From the NCBI RefSeq assembly GCF_011516835.1, contig NZ_WOTB01000002.1, positions 186,001-250,000 on the forward strand: 64,000 bases of DNA, written 5' to 3'. Below the pieces are notes generated by a model that saw only the letters and a program-made list of their open reading frames with translations, was not told where the DNA came from and did not search any database. The stretch comes from Acetobacter musti (lineage in GTDB: Bacteria; Pseudomonadota; Alphaproteobacteria; Acetobacterales; Acetobacteraceae). Of this stretch, positions 44,155-53,092 are shown one piece after another (position 1 is the stretch's first letter; each line of letters starts with the position of its first letter). Position numbers and translations under genes: made by a program.

Positions 44155-45081
44155 TCAGCCGGCGCGCACCAGTTCGTACAGCCCGATCGCCGCCGCCACC
44201 GACACGTTCAGACTCTCCATCGTGCCCGGCATGAACAGCCCCGCAATCTCGTCGCAGCCCTCGCGCGTCAGACGCCGCAGACCGTCGCCCTCGGAGCCGA
44301 GCACCAGCGCCGCCCGTCGTCCCCCCAGAGAACCGCCATCCAGCCGGCCACCCCCGGCGTCCAGACCGATCGTCCAGATGTCATGCTGCTTCAGCGTGTC
44401 GATGCATCGCGCCAGATTCACCACACGCACCATCGGAACAATCTCCAGAGCCCCGGAAGCCGCCTTCGCCAGCGCCGCGCTCTCCTCCGGCGCATGCCGG
44501 TCCTGCATCACCACACAGGCCGCTCCGAACGCCGCCGCCGAACGCAGAATGGCGCCGACATTACGCGGGTCCGTCACCTGATCGAGCACCAGAACCGGCC
44601 CGGGACGCTCCAGCGCATCCTCCAGATCAGTCGCTTCCAGCGGCTCCACCAGCACCGCAACCCCCTGATGCACGGTGTCCGCGCCAAGCAGGGCGGTAAA
44701 CTGCGCCCGCTCCGCCCGCTCAGCCACTGCCGGCAGCGGAACGGAGAGCCGCTTTACAAAATCCTCCTGCGCCTCGGCGGAAAGCAGAATCCGATGCACC
44801 GTCCGGTGCGGATTCTCCAGAACCGCCTGTGACGCATGGATCCCGGCTATCCAGTAAGGCCCGGCCCCGCGCCCGGATGACCGCCCGTGCCGTCGTGGCG
44901 AACGATGCGCCTCACGGGAGGCCGCACCCTCCGGAGCCGGACGATCGCCGCCTCCGTGCCGGTGACGCTGACCGTCCTGCGGCCGCCCCGACGAGGAATG
45001 GCCCGGGGGATGGCCGGGGGAATGACCAGAAGAATGATTTGGGGATGAGTGACGGGATTTCGGGGGACGGGATGTGCGCAT
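44155..45081 (-). CDS. rlmB: 23S rRNA (guanosine-2'-O)-methyltransferase, RlmB/TrmH family
   Basis: 308 aa from an ATG at 45081 (open to 45102). The first 80 residues are a basic Ser/His/Gly/Pro-rich extension. The substrate-binding domain ('YWIAGIHASQAVLENPHRTVHRILL') and the SPOUT knot follow: 'VLVLDQVTDPRNVGAILRSAAAFGA', 'IGLDAGGG', 'ALVLGSEGDGLRRLTREGCDEIAGLFMPGTMESLNVSVAAAIGLYEL'. It methylates a ribosomal RNA guanosine (G2251 type). The neighbouring tRNA-Tyr gene is on the opposite strand. Confidence 0.92.
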   Translation of the reverse strand: MRTSRPPKSRHSSPNHSSGHSPGHPPGHSSSGRPQDGQRHRHGGGDRPAPEGAASREAHRSPRRHGRSSGRGAGPYWIAGIHASQAVLENPHRTVHRILLSAEAQEDFVKRLSVPLPAVAERAERAQFTALLGADTVHQGVAVLVEPLEATDLEDALERPGPVLVLDQVTDPRNVGAILRSAAAFGAACVVMQDRHAPEESAALAKAASGALEIVPMVRVVNLARCIDTLKQHDIWTIGLDAGGGRLDGGSLGGRRAALVLGSEGDGLRRLTREGCDEIAGLFMPGTMESLNVSVAAAIGLYELVRAG

Positions 45082-45218
45082 GCGCCTGCTATACGACGGC
45101 ACCGATGCCGCGTCATCACATCCGTTATGGACGCCCGTCCTTTCAGGCCACCGTCACCATCCGGCGCCAGAAGGCTGAAGAGGCGGAAAAGTTATGACAG
45201 GAAGGGGAAAGGACAGTG

Positions 45219-45247
45219 TTGACACGACCGCCAGAGCCCCGTAATTC
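45219..45247 (+). promoter_or_regulatory. Sigma-70-like promoter of tRNA-Tyr
   Basis: A consensus -35 ttgaca (45219-45224), a 17-base spacer and a -10 box taattc (45242-45247) lie 11 bases before the first base of the tRNA. Confidence 0.8.
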
Positions 45248-45258
45248 CTCCTTCCGTC

Positions 45259-45344
45259 GGACAGGTGCCCGAGTGGCTAAAGGGGGCGGACTGTAAATCC
45301 GCTGGCGTACGCCTACGTTGGTTCGAATCCAACCCTGTCCACCA
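45259..45344 (+). tRNA. tRNA-Tyr (GTA)
   Basis: The 7-bp acceptor stem ggacagg/cctgtcc closes the molecule. The anticodon loop reads ctGTAaa. A long variable arm (class II) precedes the T-arm 'ggttcgaatcc', and the CCA end is encoded (45342-45344). Length 86 bases. Confidence 0.97.
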
Positions 45345-45452
45345 TCTTCTTCCGAAATTTCAGAACAAGCAGAACTCTCACGCATCGTCTGATGTGTGGC
45401 TGGCGAGAGACATCCCCGGCAGGACTGCTTTTGGCTGATCCGGAAAGAAAAA

Positions 45453-45471
45453 TCCCGGCACGAAGCCGGGA
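45453..45471 (-). terminator. Intrinsic terminator of the small lipoprotein gene
   Basis: tcccggc (45453-45459) pairs with gccggga (45465-45471). On the minus strand it is followed by tttttcttt, and lies 27 bases past the lipoprotein stop. Confidence 0.75.
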
Positions 45472-45497
45472 CCAGATGGCGGAAAACCGCGCCTTAA

Positions 45498-45707
45498 TCA
45501 GTATCCGCCACCACCACCGGGGCCACGTCCCATCCCCATACCGCCATTTCCGCCACCATTTCCGAATCCGGACTGACCGCCACCCATCGGACCACCGCGC
45601 TGACCTCTGTCATATCTGTCACAGTCATGATGATGAGGCGGTCCCATACACGCCGATACCGACAAAGCCAGTCCGGCAGCGAGCGTTAAGGTGAGGATTT
45701 TCTTCAT
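45498..45707 (-). CDS. Small Gly/His-rich lipoprotein
   Basis: 69 aa from an ATG at 45707 with ggag 6 bases upstream. A signal peptide ending in the lipobox 'LSVSAC' (Cys20) is followed by 'MGPPHHHDCDRYDRGQ' and a Gly/Met-rich tail. The His cluster could bind metal. It resembles, at smaller scale, the Gly-rich lipoprotein at 5279-5710. The function is unknown. Confidence 0.75.
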   Translation of the reverse strand: MKKILTLTLAAGLALSVSACMGPPHHHDCDRYDRGQRGGPMGGGQSGFGNGGGNGGMGMGRGPGGGGGY

Positions 45708-45963
45708 AAACATCTCCATTCTCCGCTATCACGATCCCGCCTGAACATGCGTACATCATGGCGCGTATGTGACAGAGTGAAACCTGTCTCCGCGATCCAT
45801 GCCCTGCCCGCTTCCCGCCGGATACACGCCATAACGCCGGATACGCTCCTTCGTCGCCAGCCGGCACAGCCTGACGCAAAACCCGATACCCCTGCCTGAC
45901 ACCGGCCCTCGATACAGGCCCGATCAGGCTTCAGTCATGGCGCTTCCGGCGTTATGACGGATC

Positions 45964-47403
45964 ATGTCCGCAAAGCCTCCCGCACTTGTCTGGTTCCGCG
46001 AAGATTTCCGCCTCGCTGATAACGCCGCCCTCACCGATGCCGCCCAAAGCGGCGCGCCCCTGCTGTGCCTCGTCATTCTCGACGACGCCAGCCTGCCCGG
46101 AGCCGCCGCCCGCTGGTGGCTGGACGGCGCAATCCGCGCGCTCGACACGCAGCTGCAATCGCGGGGCGGCAGGCTCCACGTCTTTCGCGGTCCCTCCCGC
46201 GAGGTCCTGCCCCGGATCGTCCGGCAGACCGGTGCCCGCTCCGTCTTCTGGAACCGCCGCTACGACCCGAACGGCCGGGAAACGGACGCGGCCATCAAAA
46301 CGGAGCTGAAAGAGGCCGGGATCACCGTCCGAAGCCATGCCGGCGCCCTCCTGCACGAGCCATGGACCGTCCGCACCCGGTCCGGAACGCCGTTCCAGGT
46401 CTTCACGGCGTTCTGGCGCAGCGCCCGCGACCTCGGCGATCCCCGGCCACCTCTGCCGGAGCCGCCCGCCCTGACCTTCGCTGACCTGCCTCCGGCCTGC
46501 GCCCACGCAGGCCTCACCCCCGATGACTACGCGCTCCGCCCCGCAAAACCCGACTGGGCACAGGGCCTGCGGGACGAATGGGAACCGGGAGAAGAAACGG
46601 CCCACGATCTGCTCGGAACATTCCTGACGGAGAATCTGGCGACCTATGCCGCCTCGCGGGATTTCCCGGCCCGGAACACCAGCTCACGCCTGTCGCCCTT
46701 TCTCCGCTTCGGCCACATCACCCCCGGTCAGATCTGGCATGCCACCGCTGAAAAAGCCGGAACCGCCAGCCAGACAGATACCGCTAAATTTCTCGCCGAG
46801 CTGGGCTGGCGCGAATTTGCCTGGTCGCTCCTGTTCACCCACGACGATCTCGCCACCCGCAACCTGCGTCCCGCTTTCGACGCCATGCCCTGGCGCAACG
46901 ATCCAAAAGCCCTGAAAGCCTGGCAGCAGGGCCGCACCGGTTACCCGCTGGTCGACGCCGGAATGCGCCAGCTCTGGCACACCGGCTGGATGCACAACCG
47001 GGTCCGCATGGTGGTGGCGTCGTTTCTCGTGAAACATCTCCTGATCGACTGGCGCGAAGGAGAACGCTGGTTCGCGGACACGCTGGTCGATCACGACCCG
47101 GCAAGCAACGCCACGAACTGGCAGTGGAACGCCGGCACCGGCGTCGACGCCGCCCCATTCTTCCGGGTGATGAACCCGATCCTGCAATCCCGAAAATTCG
47201 ATCCCGACGGCAGCTACATCCGGCGCTGGGTGCCGGAACTGGCGCCCCTGCCGGACAGCGCGATCCATGCCCCGTGGGAGGCCGGCGAGGACACGCTCCG
47301 CCACGCCGGCGTCATTCCGGGCGAAACCTGTCCCGCCCCGATCGTCGATCACCGCGAGGCGCGGGAACGGGCGCTCGCCGCCTGGCGCAGCCTGAAACCC
47401 TGA
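45964..47403 (+). CDS. phrB: Deoxyribodipyrimidine photolyase
   Basis: 479 aa. The N-terminal antenna domain starts 'PPALVWFREDFRLADNAAL'. The FAD-binding C-terminal domain contains 'NTSSRLSPFLRFGHITPGQIWH', 'ELGWREFAWSLLF', 'TGYPLVDAGMRQLWHTGWMHNRVRMVVASFLVKHLLIDW' and 'DHDPASNATNWQWNAGTG'. It repairs UV-induced pyrimidine dimers with blue light. The signatures fit class I photolyase rather than a cryptochrome. Confidence 0.96.
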   Translation: MSAKPPALVWFREDFRLADNAALTDAAQSGAPLLCLVILDDASLPGAAARWWLDGAIRALDTQLQSRGGRLHVFRGPSREVLPRIVRQTGARSVFWNRRYDPNGRETDAAIKTELKEAGITVRSHAGALLHEPWTVRTRSGTPFQVFTAFWRSARDLGDPRPPLPEPPALTFADLPPACAHAGLTPDDYALRPAKPDWAQGLRDEWEPGEETAHDLLGTFLTENLATYAASRDFPARNTSSRLSPFLRFGHITPGQIWHATAEKAGTASQTDTAKFLAELGWREFAWSLLFTHDDLATRNLRPAFDAMPWRNDPKALKAWQQGRTGYPLVDAGMRQLWHTGWMHNRVRMVVASFLVKHLLIDWREGERWFADTLVDHDPASNATNWQWNAGTGVDAAPFFRVMNPILQSRKFDPDGSYIRRWVPELAPLPDSAIHAPWEAGEDTLRHAGVIPGETCPAPIVDHREARERALAAWRSLKP

Positions 47404-47638
47404 TAATCACCCACCGGCCTCACCCCGCAGCCAGAGCCCCCAGCAGCAGATGCAGCCGCAGCCATAGCCACACAAGGGCGCTCCACGGAAACATACCGTT
47501 TCCACCATTTCGATTTAAACCGGCGCTCCGACGGCGCATCTCTGCATCAGAGCCGCTCACCGGAAAACAGGCCCCGAACGGGCCGCACGAACAGACCGCC
47601 AGAACAGGCATTCCGGAAGCAGGCAGGGAGGAACCATC

Positions 47639-48340
47639 ATGATCGAAGTGAGACCTTTCGCCGGTATCGGCGCCGCCCGCCACGGCTGGCTGGACGCGCA
47701 TCACCACTTCTCGTTCGCGAATTACCACGATCCCGACCGCGTGCACTGGGGCGCGCTCCGGGTGTGGAACGATGACGCCATTGCAGCCGGCACAGGCTTC
47801 CCCCCCCACCCGCATCGCGACATGGAAATCATCACCTATGTGCGCAGCGGCGCGATCACCCATGAGGACAGTCTGGGAAACAAAGGCCGCACGGAAGCCG
47901 GCGATGTTCAGGTCATGTCCGCCGGCACCGGAATCACCCACGCGGAATATAACCGCGAAGCCGGCCCGACGACCCTGTTCCAGATCTGGATCATGCCGGA
48001 CGCCCGCGGTCACGCCCCGCGCTGGGGAGCGCGGCCTTTCCCGAAAGGCGACCGCGCGGGTCAGTTCGTGCCGCTCGCCTCGGGCCGGGAAGGGGACGGC
48101 GACGCATTATGGATCGGCGCCGACGCCCGCGTCCTCGGCGCGACCGTCAAGGCCAGAGAAAGCGTGACATACGAGACATCGAAGGATCGCTGGCTCTATC
48201 TCGTCTCCGCACAGGGCGCCATCCGGGTCAACGGCGTGAAAGCCGATGCGCGGGACGGCGTGGCCATCCATGACGAGGACCGCATCACCGTCACGGCGGA
48301 TCAGGACGCCGAACTCGTCCTGGTGGACAGCGCCGCCTGA
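47639..48340 (+). CDS. Pirin-family bicupin protein
   Basis: 233 aa, start preceded by gggagga. The N-terminal cupin holds the metal motif: 'FPPHPHRDMEIITYVRSGAITHEDSLGNKG', with 'SAGTGITHAEYN' completing the His/Glu set. The C-terminal cupin is 'SKDRWLYLVSAQGAIRVNGV'. Related proteins include YhhW quercetin 2,3-dioxygenase; the physiological role of most pirins is unknown. It may share a transcript with the following creatininase-like gene. Confidence 0.9.
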   Translation: MIEVRPFAGIGAARHGWLDAHHHFSFANYHDPDRVHWGALRVWNDDAIAAGTGFPPHPHRDMEIITYVRSGAITHEDSLGNKGRTEAGDVQVMSAGTGITHAEYNREAGPTTLFQIWIMPDARGHAPRWGARPFPKGDRAGQFVPLASGREGDGDALWIGADARVLGATVKARESVTYETSKDRWLYLVSAQGAIRVNGVKADARDGVAIHDEDRITVTADQDAELVLVDSAA

Positions 48341-48437
48341 CCCGTCCCGGAAGCGGCCCTTCCGCCGATATGCCCTCTTGCGATGCGACGTGACGCGGGA
48401 TACCGCAACCCGTTCAGTATCGCAGGAGGGCGCCCCG

Positions 48438-49262
48438 ATGTTTCCTTTTCCCGGTCCGAAAAGCAGGGCCGCCACCCTCGCGCTCGTCCTGGCCAGCACG
48501 ACGCCCGTCGCCGCCCGCGCCGCGCCGCAGGTCGAATTCCAGCGCCTCACCTGGACGGAAATTCAGAACGCGATCCACGCCGGATACGACACCATCATCG
48601 TGCCGGTCGGCGGCACCGAACAGAGCGGCCCCTATATCGCGGTCGGCAAACATAACGTCCGCGCCCAGGCCCTCGCCGACCAGATCGCCCGCACCCTCGG
48701 CAACACCCTCGTCGCCCCGGTGATCGCCTACGTCCCGGAGGGCGGCACGTCCCCGCGCACCTCCCATATGCGCTTCCCCGGCACAATTTCGGTCACGCCG
48801 GCCGTGTTCTCCGGCCTGCTGCATTCCGTCGCCGAGAGCTTCCGCGTGCAGGGCTTCCGTCTCGTCGCCTTCATCGGCGATCACGGCGGATACCGCGCCG
48901 AAATGTGCAGGACCGCGGAAGACATCAACCGCTCCTGGGCACGGACAGGCGCCCGCGCCGCCTGTATCGACGATTACTACACCGTCATCAGCGGCGCCTA
49001 CGATCAGGCCCTGCGCGCGCGGGGCCTCGCCGCCGATGTCGGCACCCACGCGGAACTGAGCGACACCTCCCTGATGCTGGCCGTCGATCCGTCAATGGTC
49101 CGCACCGAGGCCCTCAGGACCGCCCCGAAACCCGGACCGGCGGACGGCGTCTACGGAGGCGACCCGCGCCCTTCCACAGCCGAACTCGGAGAGATCGGCG
49201 TGACGATGCAGATCAAAGCGGCGGTCGCGGAAATCCGGAAACTGCAGAACCAGGGCGGCTAA
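48438..49262 (+). CDS. Exported creatininase-family amidohydrolase
   Basis: 274 aa with ggaggg upstream. The first 29 residues are a signal peptide ('ATLALVLASTTPVAARA|APQ'). The creatininase fold then shows 'TIIVPVGGTEQSGPYIAVGKHNVRA', 'PRTSHMRFPGTISV', 'VAFIGDHGGYRAEM' and 'DVGTHAELSDTSLMLAV', with Glu, His, Asp and His placed as metal ligands. Most family members (creatininase, mycofactocin MftE, riboflavin-pathway ArfB) are cytoplasmic, so the export signal is notable. The substrate is unknown. Confidence 0.82.
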   Translation: MFPFPGPKSRAATLALVLASTTPVAARAAPQVEFQRLTWTEIQNAIHAGYDTIIVPVGGTEQSGPYIAVGKHNVRAQALADQIARTLGNTLVAPVIAYVPEGGTSPRTSHMRFPGTISVTPAVFSGLLHSVAESFRVQGFRLVAFIGDHGGYRAEMCRTAEDINRSWARTGARAACIDDYYTVISGAYDQALRARGLAADVGTHAELSDTSLMLAVDPSMVRTEALRTAPKPGPADGVYGGDPRPSTAELGEIGVTMQIKAAVAEIRKLQNQGG

Positions 49263-49496
49263 GAGACTGTTTCAGAAGTTTCAGAGGAACAAAACCGTTC
49301 ATAACAAGCTGATGACGTCATGTTTTTCGCGTCCCGCTCATCTGCTCGCCTTACTCAGCCGCTTAAAAAATAAAAGTTTTTGGGTGCCGCCTTTTTTCAA
49401 AAAGGCGGCGTCTTCAGAAGCTTTCCGAAAAGACTTCCCCAGAAACTTCTTCATAAAGTGATTTCACAGGAAAACTTCCGGGACAGTCTCCGGAGA
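49263..49496. repeat. MITE-like intergenic element with module B
   Basis: About 230 non-coding bases begin 'agagactgtttcagaag' and end 'gggacagtctcc', so the borders are inverted (agactgt/acagtct). Inside is module B (49364-49420) with its perfect palindrome gccgccttttttc/aaaaaggcggc. The whole parallels 11219-11460 closely. It could have been mobilised by a transposase acting in trans, or be a REP-type terminator element. Confidence 0.65.
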
Positions 49497-49521
49497 CAAT
49501 CCACCCGAAAGGTTCTGCCGC

Positions 49522-51711
49522 TCAGTCCCGAACCTTGAAACGCTGCGATGCATCGAGGAATTCGTGATTCGCATCCAGCTCATGTGAAATGACGATCAGA
49601 TAGGCAATCGCCCGCGTCAGCTCGATCCGGGTCGAAATATTGGCCTCACGCGCCTCGATCCGGCGCAGCAGAGCCGTCGCCCGGCGCGCCGTGCTCGACG
49701 CCCGCCCGTACTGACCCGTGAACTGGCTCATCCTGGACATCGTAATCTCCAGCGCCTGACGGGCCTGATGCGGAATCTGGTTCCGCTTCAGCAGCGTCCG
49801 GATGCGGATGATGTTCAGCCCGATCGTCATCGCGGCCAGCGTGCCCTGCAGATACCCCTCGATCGTCGGCGAGGGCGTCGGACCGGCATGACGGATGACC
49901 CGCGCGAAACGATCGATGTTGCGCCCCGTCCAGTCCTGCGTCAGCGGAATCGGCTCGGCCGACGCCAGCGTGCGGAGATCCTGAAGCATCGTCCGCCGCA
50001 TCCGCCAGCGCTCGGAAGAAGCGTCGAACGGCAGAACCAGCCGGAAAATCGTCACGGCGAACGCAACGCCCATAACGATGGCGCTCGTCGAGTTGAGCCA
50101 CTCGACCTCGTTCCAGCGCCCCTGATTCCACGTATGCACGAAATTCGGCAGAAGCAGCGTGTAGGCCGCGGCATGAAGCGCCGTCGCGGAATTGCGGGAC
50201 GCCAGACCGCCGGCGATCATCGGCACCGCCAGCGCCGCGACAAGTTCCTCCCAGACCGTCAGCTGCGGCACCACGAGAAACACCACGAAGAACGAGATAA
50301 AGGCGGCCCAGAGACTGCCCTTGAGAAAGTTCGTCGTCGCCAGAACCGGATTTTCCCGGGTCGCGAACAGACCGCAGACAACGCCCACAAAGGTGATGAA
50401 CCCGAGCCCGGCCGGCCACGCGGTCGTCTCCCACACCAGCCCCGCCGAGGTCATGGCGATCGTGGCGCGGATTCCGTTGTAGCCCGCCTCGCGCCAGTCC
50501 CGGTGCGCCTGCAGCCGGAAACGGAAATGGTCGCCCTTGATCTCGTGATGACTCGCATCGAACTCGGTGAGAGCGCCGTCCAGCTCACCCAGCAGCTCGT
50601 CAAGCGCGTTGTGCAGAATGCGTTCATCCAGCAGCGCCGTGACGCGGTCATCCGTCGAGGGCAGACCCAGCGAAATCTCTTCCGTCAGGGCGTTGACGAT
50701 CTGCTGCCGGCACTCCGCGCGGAGATGCGACAGATCATGGCGCACCGCGACAATCTCTTCATCGGTTCCAAGCCGCGTCGGCACCGTCAGCAGAAAGGTA
50801 CGGGTCATCCCCGCCGTGTTCTCGAACGCAGGCTGCGCGTGTTCGAGCGACTGCAGACGAACGGCCATGCCCAGCCCGCGCGACAGCAGCACAGACACGG
50901 CGGCCAGCGCGGCGCGCGCATGATCCCCCTCATGCCCGTGCGGCCCCATCTCGACCTCACTGAACTCGATCTGGTCGTTGATCGACAGCAGCGGACCGAA
51001 CAGGGCGCGGGAACGGACAAGCGCCGCCTGCTTGCCTTCAAGCAGGGAGGCAATCGCCTCCGATACGCTCGACAGCGCCGTGGCGAGCTTGTGCCGGATG
51101 TTGAGCCGTGCCGTCTCCGCCAGATTATGCGCGAACAGCCCGGCAAGAAGCGCCTCGCAGGTGATGCCCAGCACGATATAGGTCGCGCGCGACATCGCGA
51201 TCATGAACACGTTGTCAGGATTGTTGACCGCGCCCAGCGCGATGATCGCGGAGGTGTACCCCGCCAGCACGAGCGCATAGGAGCGGAAATTGTGGACGAG
51301 CGTCGCGCACATGCAGCACAGCCCGAGCCACAGCCCGAGAGCCGGAAAGAACAGCCAGGGCTTCTGCGGAAACGCCGAGACCAGCGTGATCGACGAAATC
51401 ACGCCCAGCACCGTGCCCACCAGACGCCAGCGCGACTTGGACATGCTCTCGCCGCGTGACCCCTGCGCCACGATCCAGACGGTCATCGCCGCCCATTGCG
51501 GATCGTCGAGCTCCATCCACATGGCGATGACCAGCGCCAGAAGAGCGGCCGCCGTCGTGCGGACGGCAAATCCGAGGGCCGCCGGCGTCGGCGCGTAAAG
51601 CCATCGCAGCGCGTCGTTCCGCGATTCGCCCGGTCGTCCGATCGGTCTCAGATGACGCAGGAACGAGAGGCGCTTGATCAGAAAGAGGGGTATTCCGGGA
51701 AGCGCGGGCAC
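49522..51711 (-). CDS. FUSC-family (YccS/AaeB-like) membrane exporter
   Basis: 729 aa. Two blocks of about six helices (around residues 40-200 and 395-545) are separated by a cytoplasmic helical domain. Family wording: 'FAVRTTAAALLALVIAMWMELDDPQWAAMTVWIVAQGSRGESMSKSRWRLVGTVLG' and the repeat-like second block 'GIRATIAMTSAGLVWETTAWPAGLGFITFVGVVCG'. Members export aromatic acids or fusaric acid. The GTG at 51711 has no clear ribosome-binding site, so the start is uncertain. No membrane-fusion partner gene is adjacent. Confidence 0.87.
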   Translation of the reverse strand: MPALPGIPLFLIKRLSFLRHLRPIGRPGESRNDALRWLYAPTPAALGFAVRTTAAALLALVIAMWMELDDPQWAAMTVWIVAQGSRGESMSKSRWRLVGTVLGVISSITLVSAFPQKPWLFFPALGLWLGLCCMCATLVHNFRSYALVLAGYTSAIIALGAVNNPDNVFMIAMSRATYIVLGITCEALLAGLFAHNLAETARLNIRHKLATALSSVSEAIASLLEGKQAALVRSRALFGPLLSINDQIEFSEVEMGPHGHEGDHARAALAAVSVLLSRGLGMAVRLQSLEHAQPAFENTAGMTRTFLLTVPTRLGTDEEIVAVRHDLSHLRAECRQQIVNALTEEISLGLPSTDDRVTALLDERILHNALDELLGELDGALTEFDASHHEIKGDHFRFRLQAHRDWREAGYNGIRATIAMTSAGLVWETTAWPAGLGFITFVGVVCGLFATRENPVLATTNFLKGSLWAAFISFFVVFLVVPQLTVWEELVAALAVPMIAGGLASRNSATALHAAAYTLLLPNFVHTWNQGRWNEVEWLNSTSAIVMGVAFAVTIFRLVLPFDASSERWRMRRTMLQDLRTLASAEPIPLTQDWTGRNIDRFARVIRHAGPTPSPTIEGYLQGTLAAMTIGLNIIRIRTLLKRNQIPHQARQALEITMSRMSQFTGQYGRASSTARRATALLRRIEAREANISTRIELTRAIAYLIVISHELDANHEFLDASQRFKVRD

Positions 51712-52170
51712 GGTCTGCCAGAGTCATGGGGTGAAGAGGCGGTTCCATGAATAGCGGAGTTTTGAGCAGCATGCGCGTGGGGCCTGCCGCATAACAGCCA
51801 TCCTCCGGCGCATTGCGCCTGGCTGGTTCCTGCTGATCACAGACGGAAAACACCCCCGGAATCAGCCGATGCCCCGACCCATGTCCCGATCCGTGCCCCA
51901 GCCCCAGCCCATGCTTTGCCCCATGCATCGTCTCCGCTGCACGGACCCATGCCCGGCCTGAGCACCGTCCCGCCCATCCACCCGCCGGTTTTCCGGCGCC
52001 CCGCTCATCGCCGCCCGCTCATCCCCATAGCTGATTGCCCGCCGGTAACTGCCGCCCGGCTCAGGCAAACGCTCCGGTCGCAAACCGTCGGGAAATGTGC
52101 CATGATCCTCTCCGGATATCCCGCATCAGACATCCGGGGTGGCGGCAGCAACGGACCAGAGGAAACGGTC
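51712..52170. other. Divergent intergenic region, partly repetitive
   Basis: 459 bases between the FUSC and YidB genes. At about 51869-51930, cccatg/ccccag motifs repeat irregularly ('gaccatgtcccg'-like), giving low-complexity Gly/His/Met frames on the minus strand. No ribosome-binding site supports a gene there. Promoters for both flanking genes must lie here but are not recognisable. Confidence 0.4.
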
Positions 52171-52512
52171 ATGAGTCTAATAGGCAATCTGGTCGATAAG
52201 ATCGGCAACACGCTCGGCATTGATCTGCATGCGAAACTGAACGAGCAGCTTCACACTATGCTTGATCCGTCAAACATCCAGCAGATCGTGGCGAAAGCCG
52301 ATGAGGCCGGGCTCGGCGACAAGGTCCGCTCATGGATCGGCAAGGGGGACAATCTTCCCGTCTCCCCGGACGAAATCCGACAGATCCTCGGTAACTCCGA
52401 AGTGCAGACTCTCGTGGCCCGCACCGGCCTGCCGGCTGACACCCTGCTTCCCGCCCTCGCGCATTTCCTGCCGGACGCGGTGGACAAGAAAACACCGGAA
52501 GGAACGGCCTGA
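52171..52512 (+). CDS. YidB-like (DUF937) protein
   Basis: 113 aa from an ATG at 52171 with agaggaaa upstream. The sequence 'LVDKIGNTLGIDLHAKLNEQL' then 'LGDKVRSWIGKGDNLPVSPDEIRQILG' and 'LPADTLLPALAHFLPDAVDKKTPEG' matches the YidB/DUF937 family, small helical soluble proteins of unknown function. It lies 61 bases before a membrane protein gene on the same strand. Confidence 0.85.
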   Translation: MSLIGNLVDKIGNTLGIDLHAKLNEQLHTMLDPSNIQQIVAKADEAGLGDKVRSWIGKGDNLPVSPDEIRQILGNSEVQTLVARTGLPADTLLPALAHFLPDAVDKKTPEGTA

Positions 52513-52573
52513 AAACCTTCGGAACCGGCCGCCTTCCCGTCAGGGAAAGCGTGCCCGGCCGCCACATGACATC

Positions 52574-53092
52574 ATGACACTGTCCGATATCATCACACGA
52601 TTCGATCTCTGGCTGCTCGACAGGGTGTTCCAGCCCGTCGCGGACCGTCTGCCCGAGCGCATCCCGGCCTACGAAGCCGGGATGAGCCTGCTGCTGGGTT
52701 CGCTGCTCCTGCTGGCGACATCCATCGCCGCCATGATCATCCTGCTGGGCGAAGACCCGGTCAACGCCATCTACGACATCCTGATCTGGGGCATGTGGGT
52801 GGCGTTCTATCTCGGCGTGAACCGCATGCGCATCCTCGTGCGCCCCGGTTTCATGAACCCGCTGCGCACGATGTTCCTCGGCTTTCGCCCGATCTCCTTC
52901 GCCTTCCTGCTCTACGCAATCTGGCAGAGCACCTCCATGCCGCCCCCGTTCAGCCTGGGCCTGTGGTTCAACGCCCTGGCCGATCTGGCCTTCGTCTGCG
53001 GCGTCTACATGATCTCCTGCGAGCAGACGCCGCCGAAAAAGAAACAGGTAAAATGGAAACGCGAATTCGGCGGCGTCCCCGATCAGGGCTGA
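52574..53092 (+). CDS. Hypothetical four-helix membrane protein
   Basis: 172 aa from an ATG at 52574. After a polar N-terminus, four hydrophobic segments are visible ('GMSLLLGSLLLLATSIAAMIILL', 'NAIYDILIWGMWVAFYLGV', 'FRPISFAFLLYAIWQ', 'WFNALADLAFVCGVYMISC'). The C-terminus is basic ('PPKKKQVKWKREF'). No family recognised. Probably co-transcribed with yidB. Confidence 0.7.
   Translation: MTLSDIITRFDLWLLDRVFQPVADRLPERIPAYEAGMSLLLGSLLLLATSIAAMIILLGEDPVNAIYDILIWGMWVAFYLGVNRMRILVRPGFMNPLRTMFLGFRPISFAFLLYAIWQSTSMPPPFSLGLWFNALADLAFVCGVYMISCEQTPPKKKQVKWKREFGGVPDQG

Noticed and set aside
49768-51459. 563-codon plus-strand open frame
   Set aside because: It lies opposite the FUSC exporter gene, is extremely Arg/Gln/His-rich, and has no motif. 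It is a shadow of that gene.
51862-52083. Gly/Met/His-rich minus frame upstream of the FUSC gene
   Set aside because: It comes from low-complexity ccc-atg repeats with no start signal; not supported as a gene.
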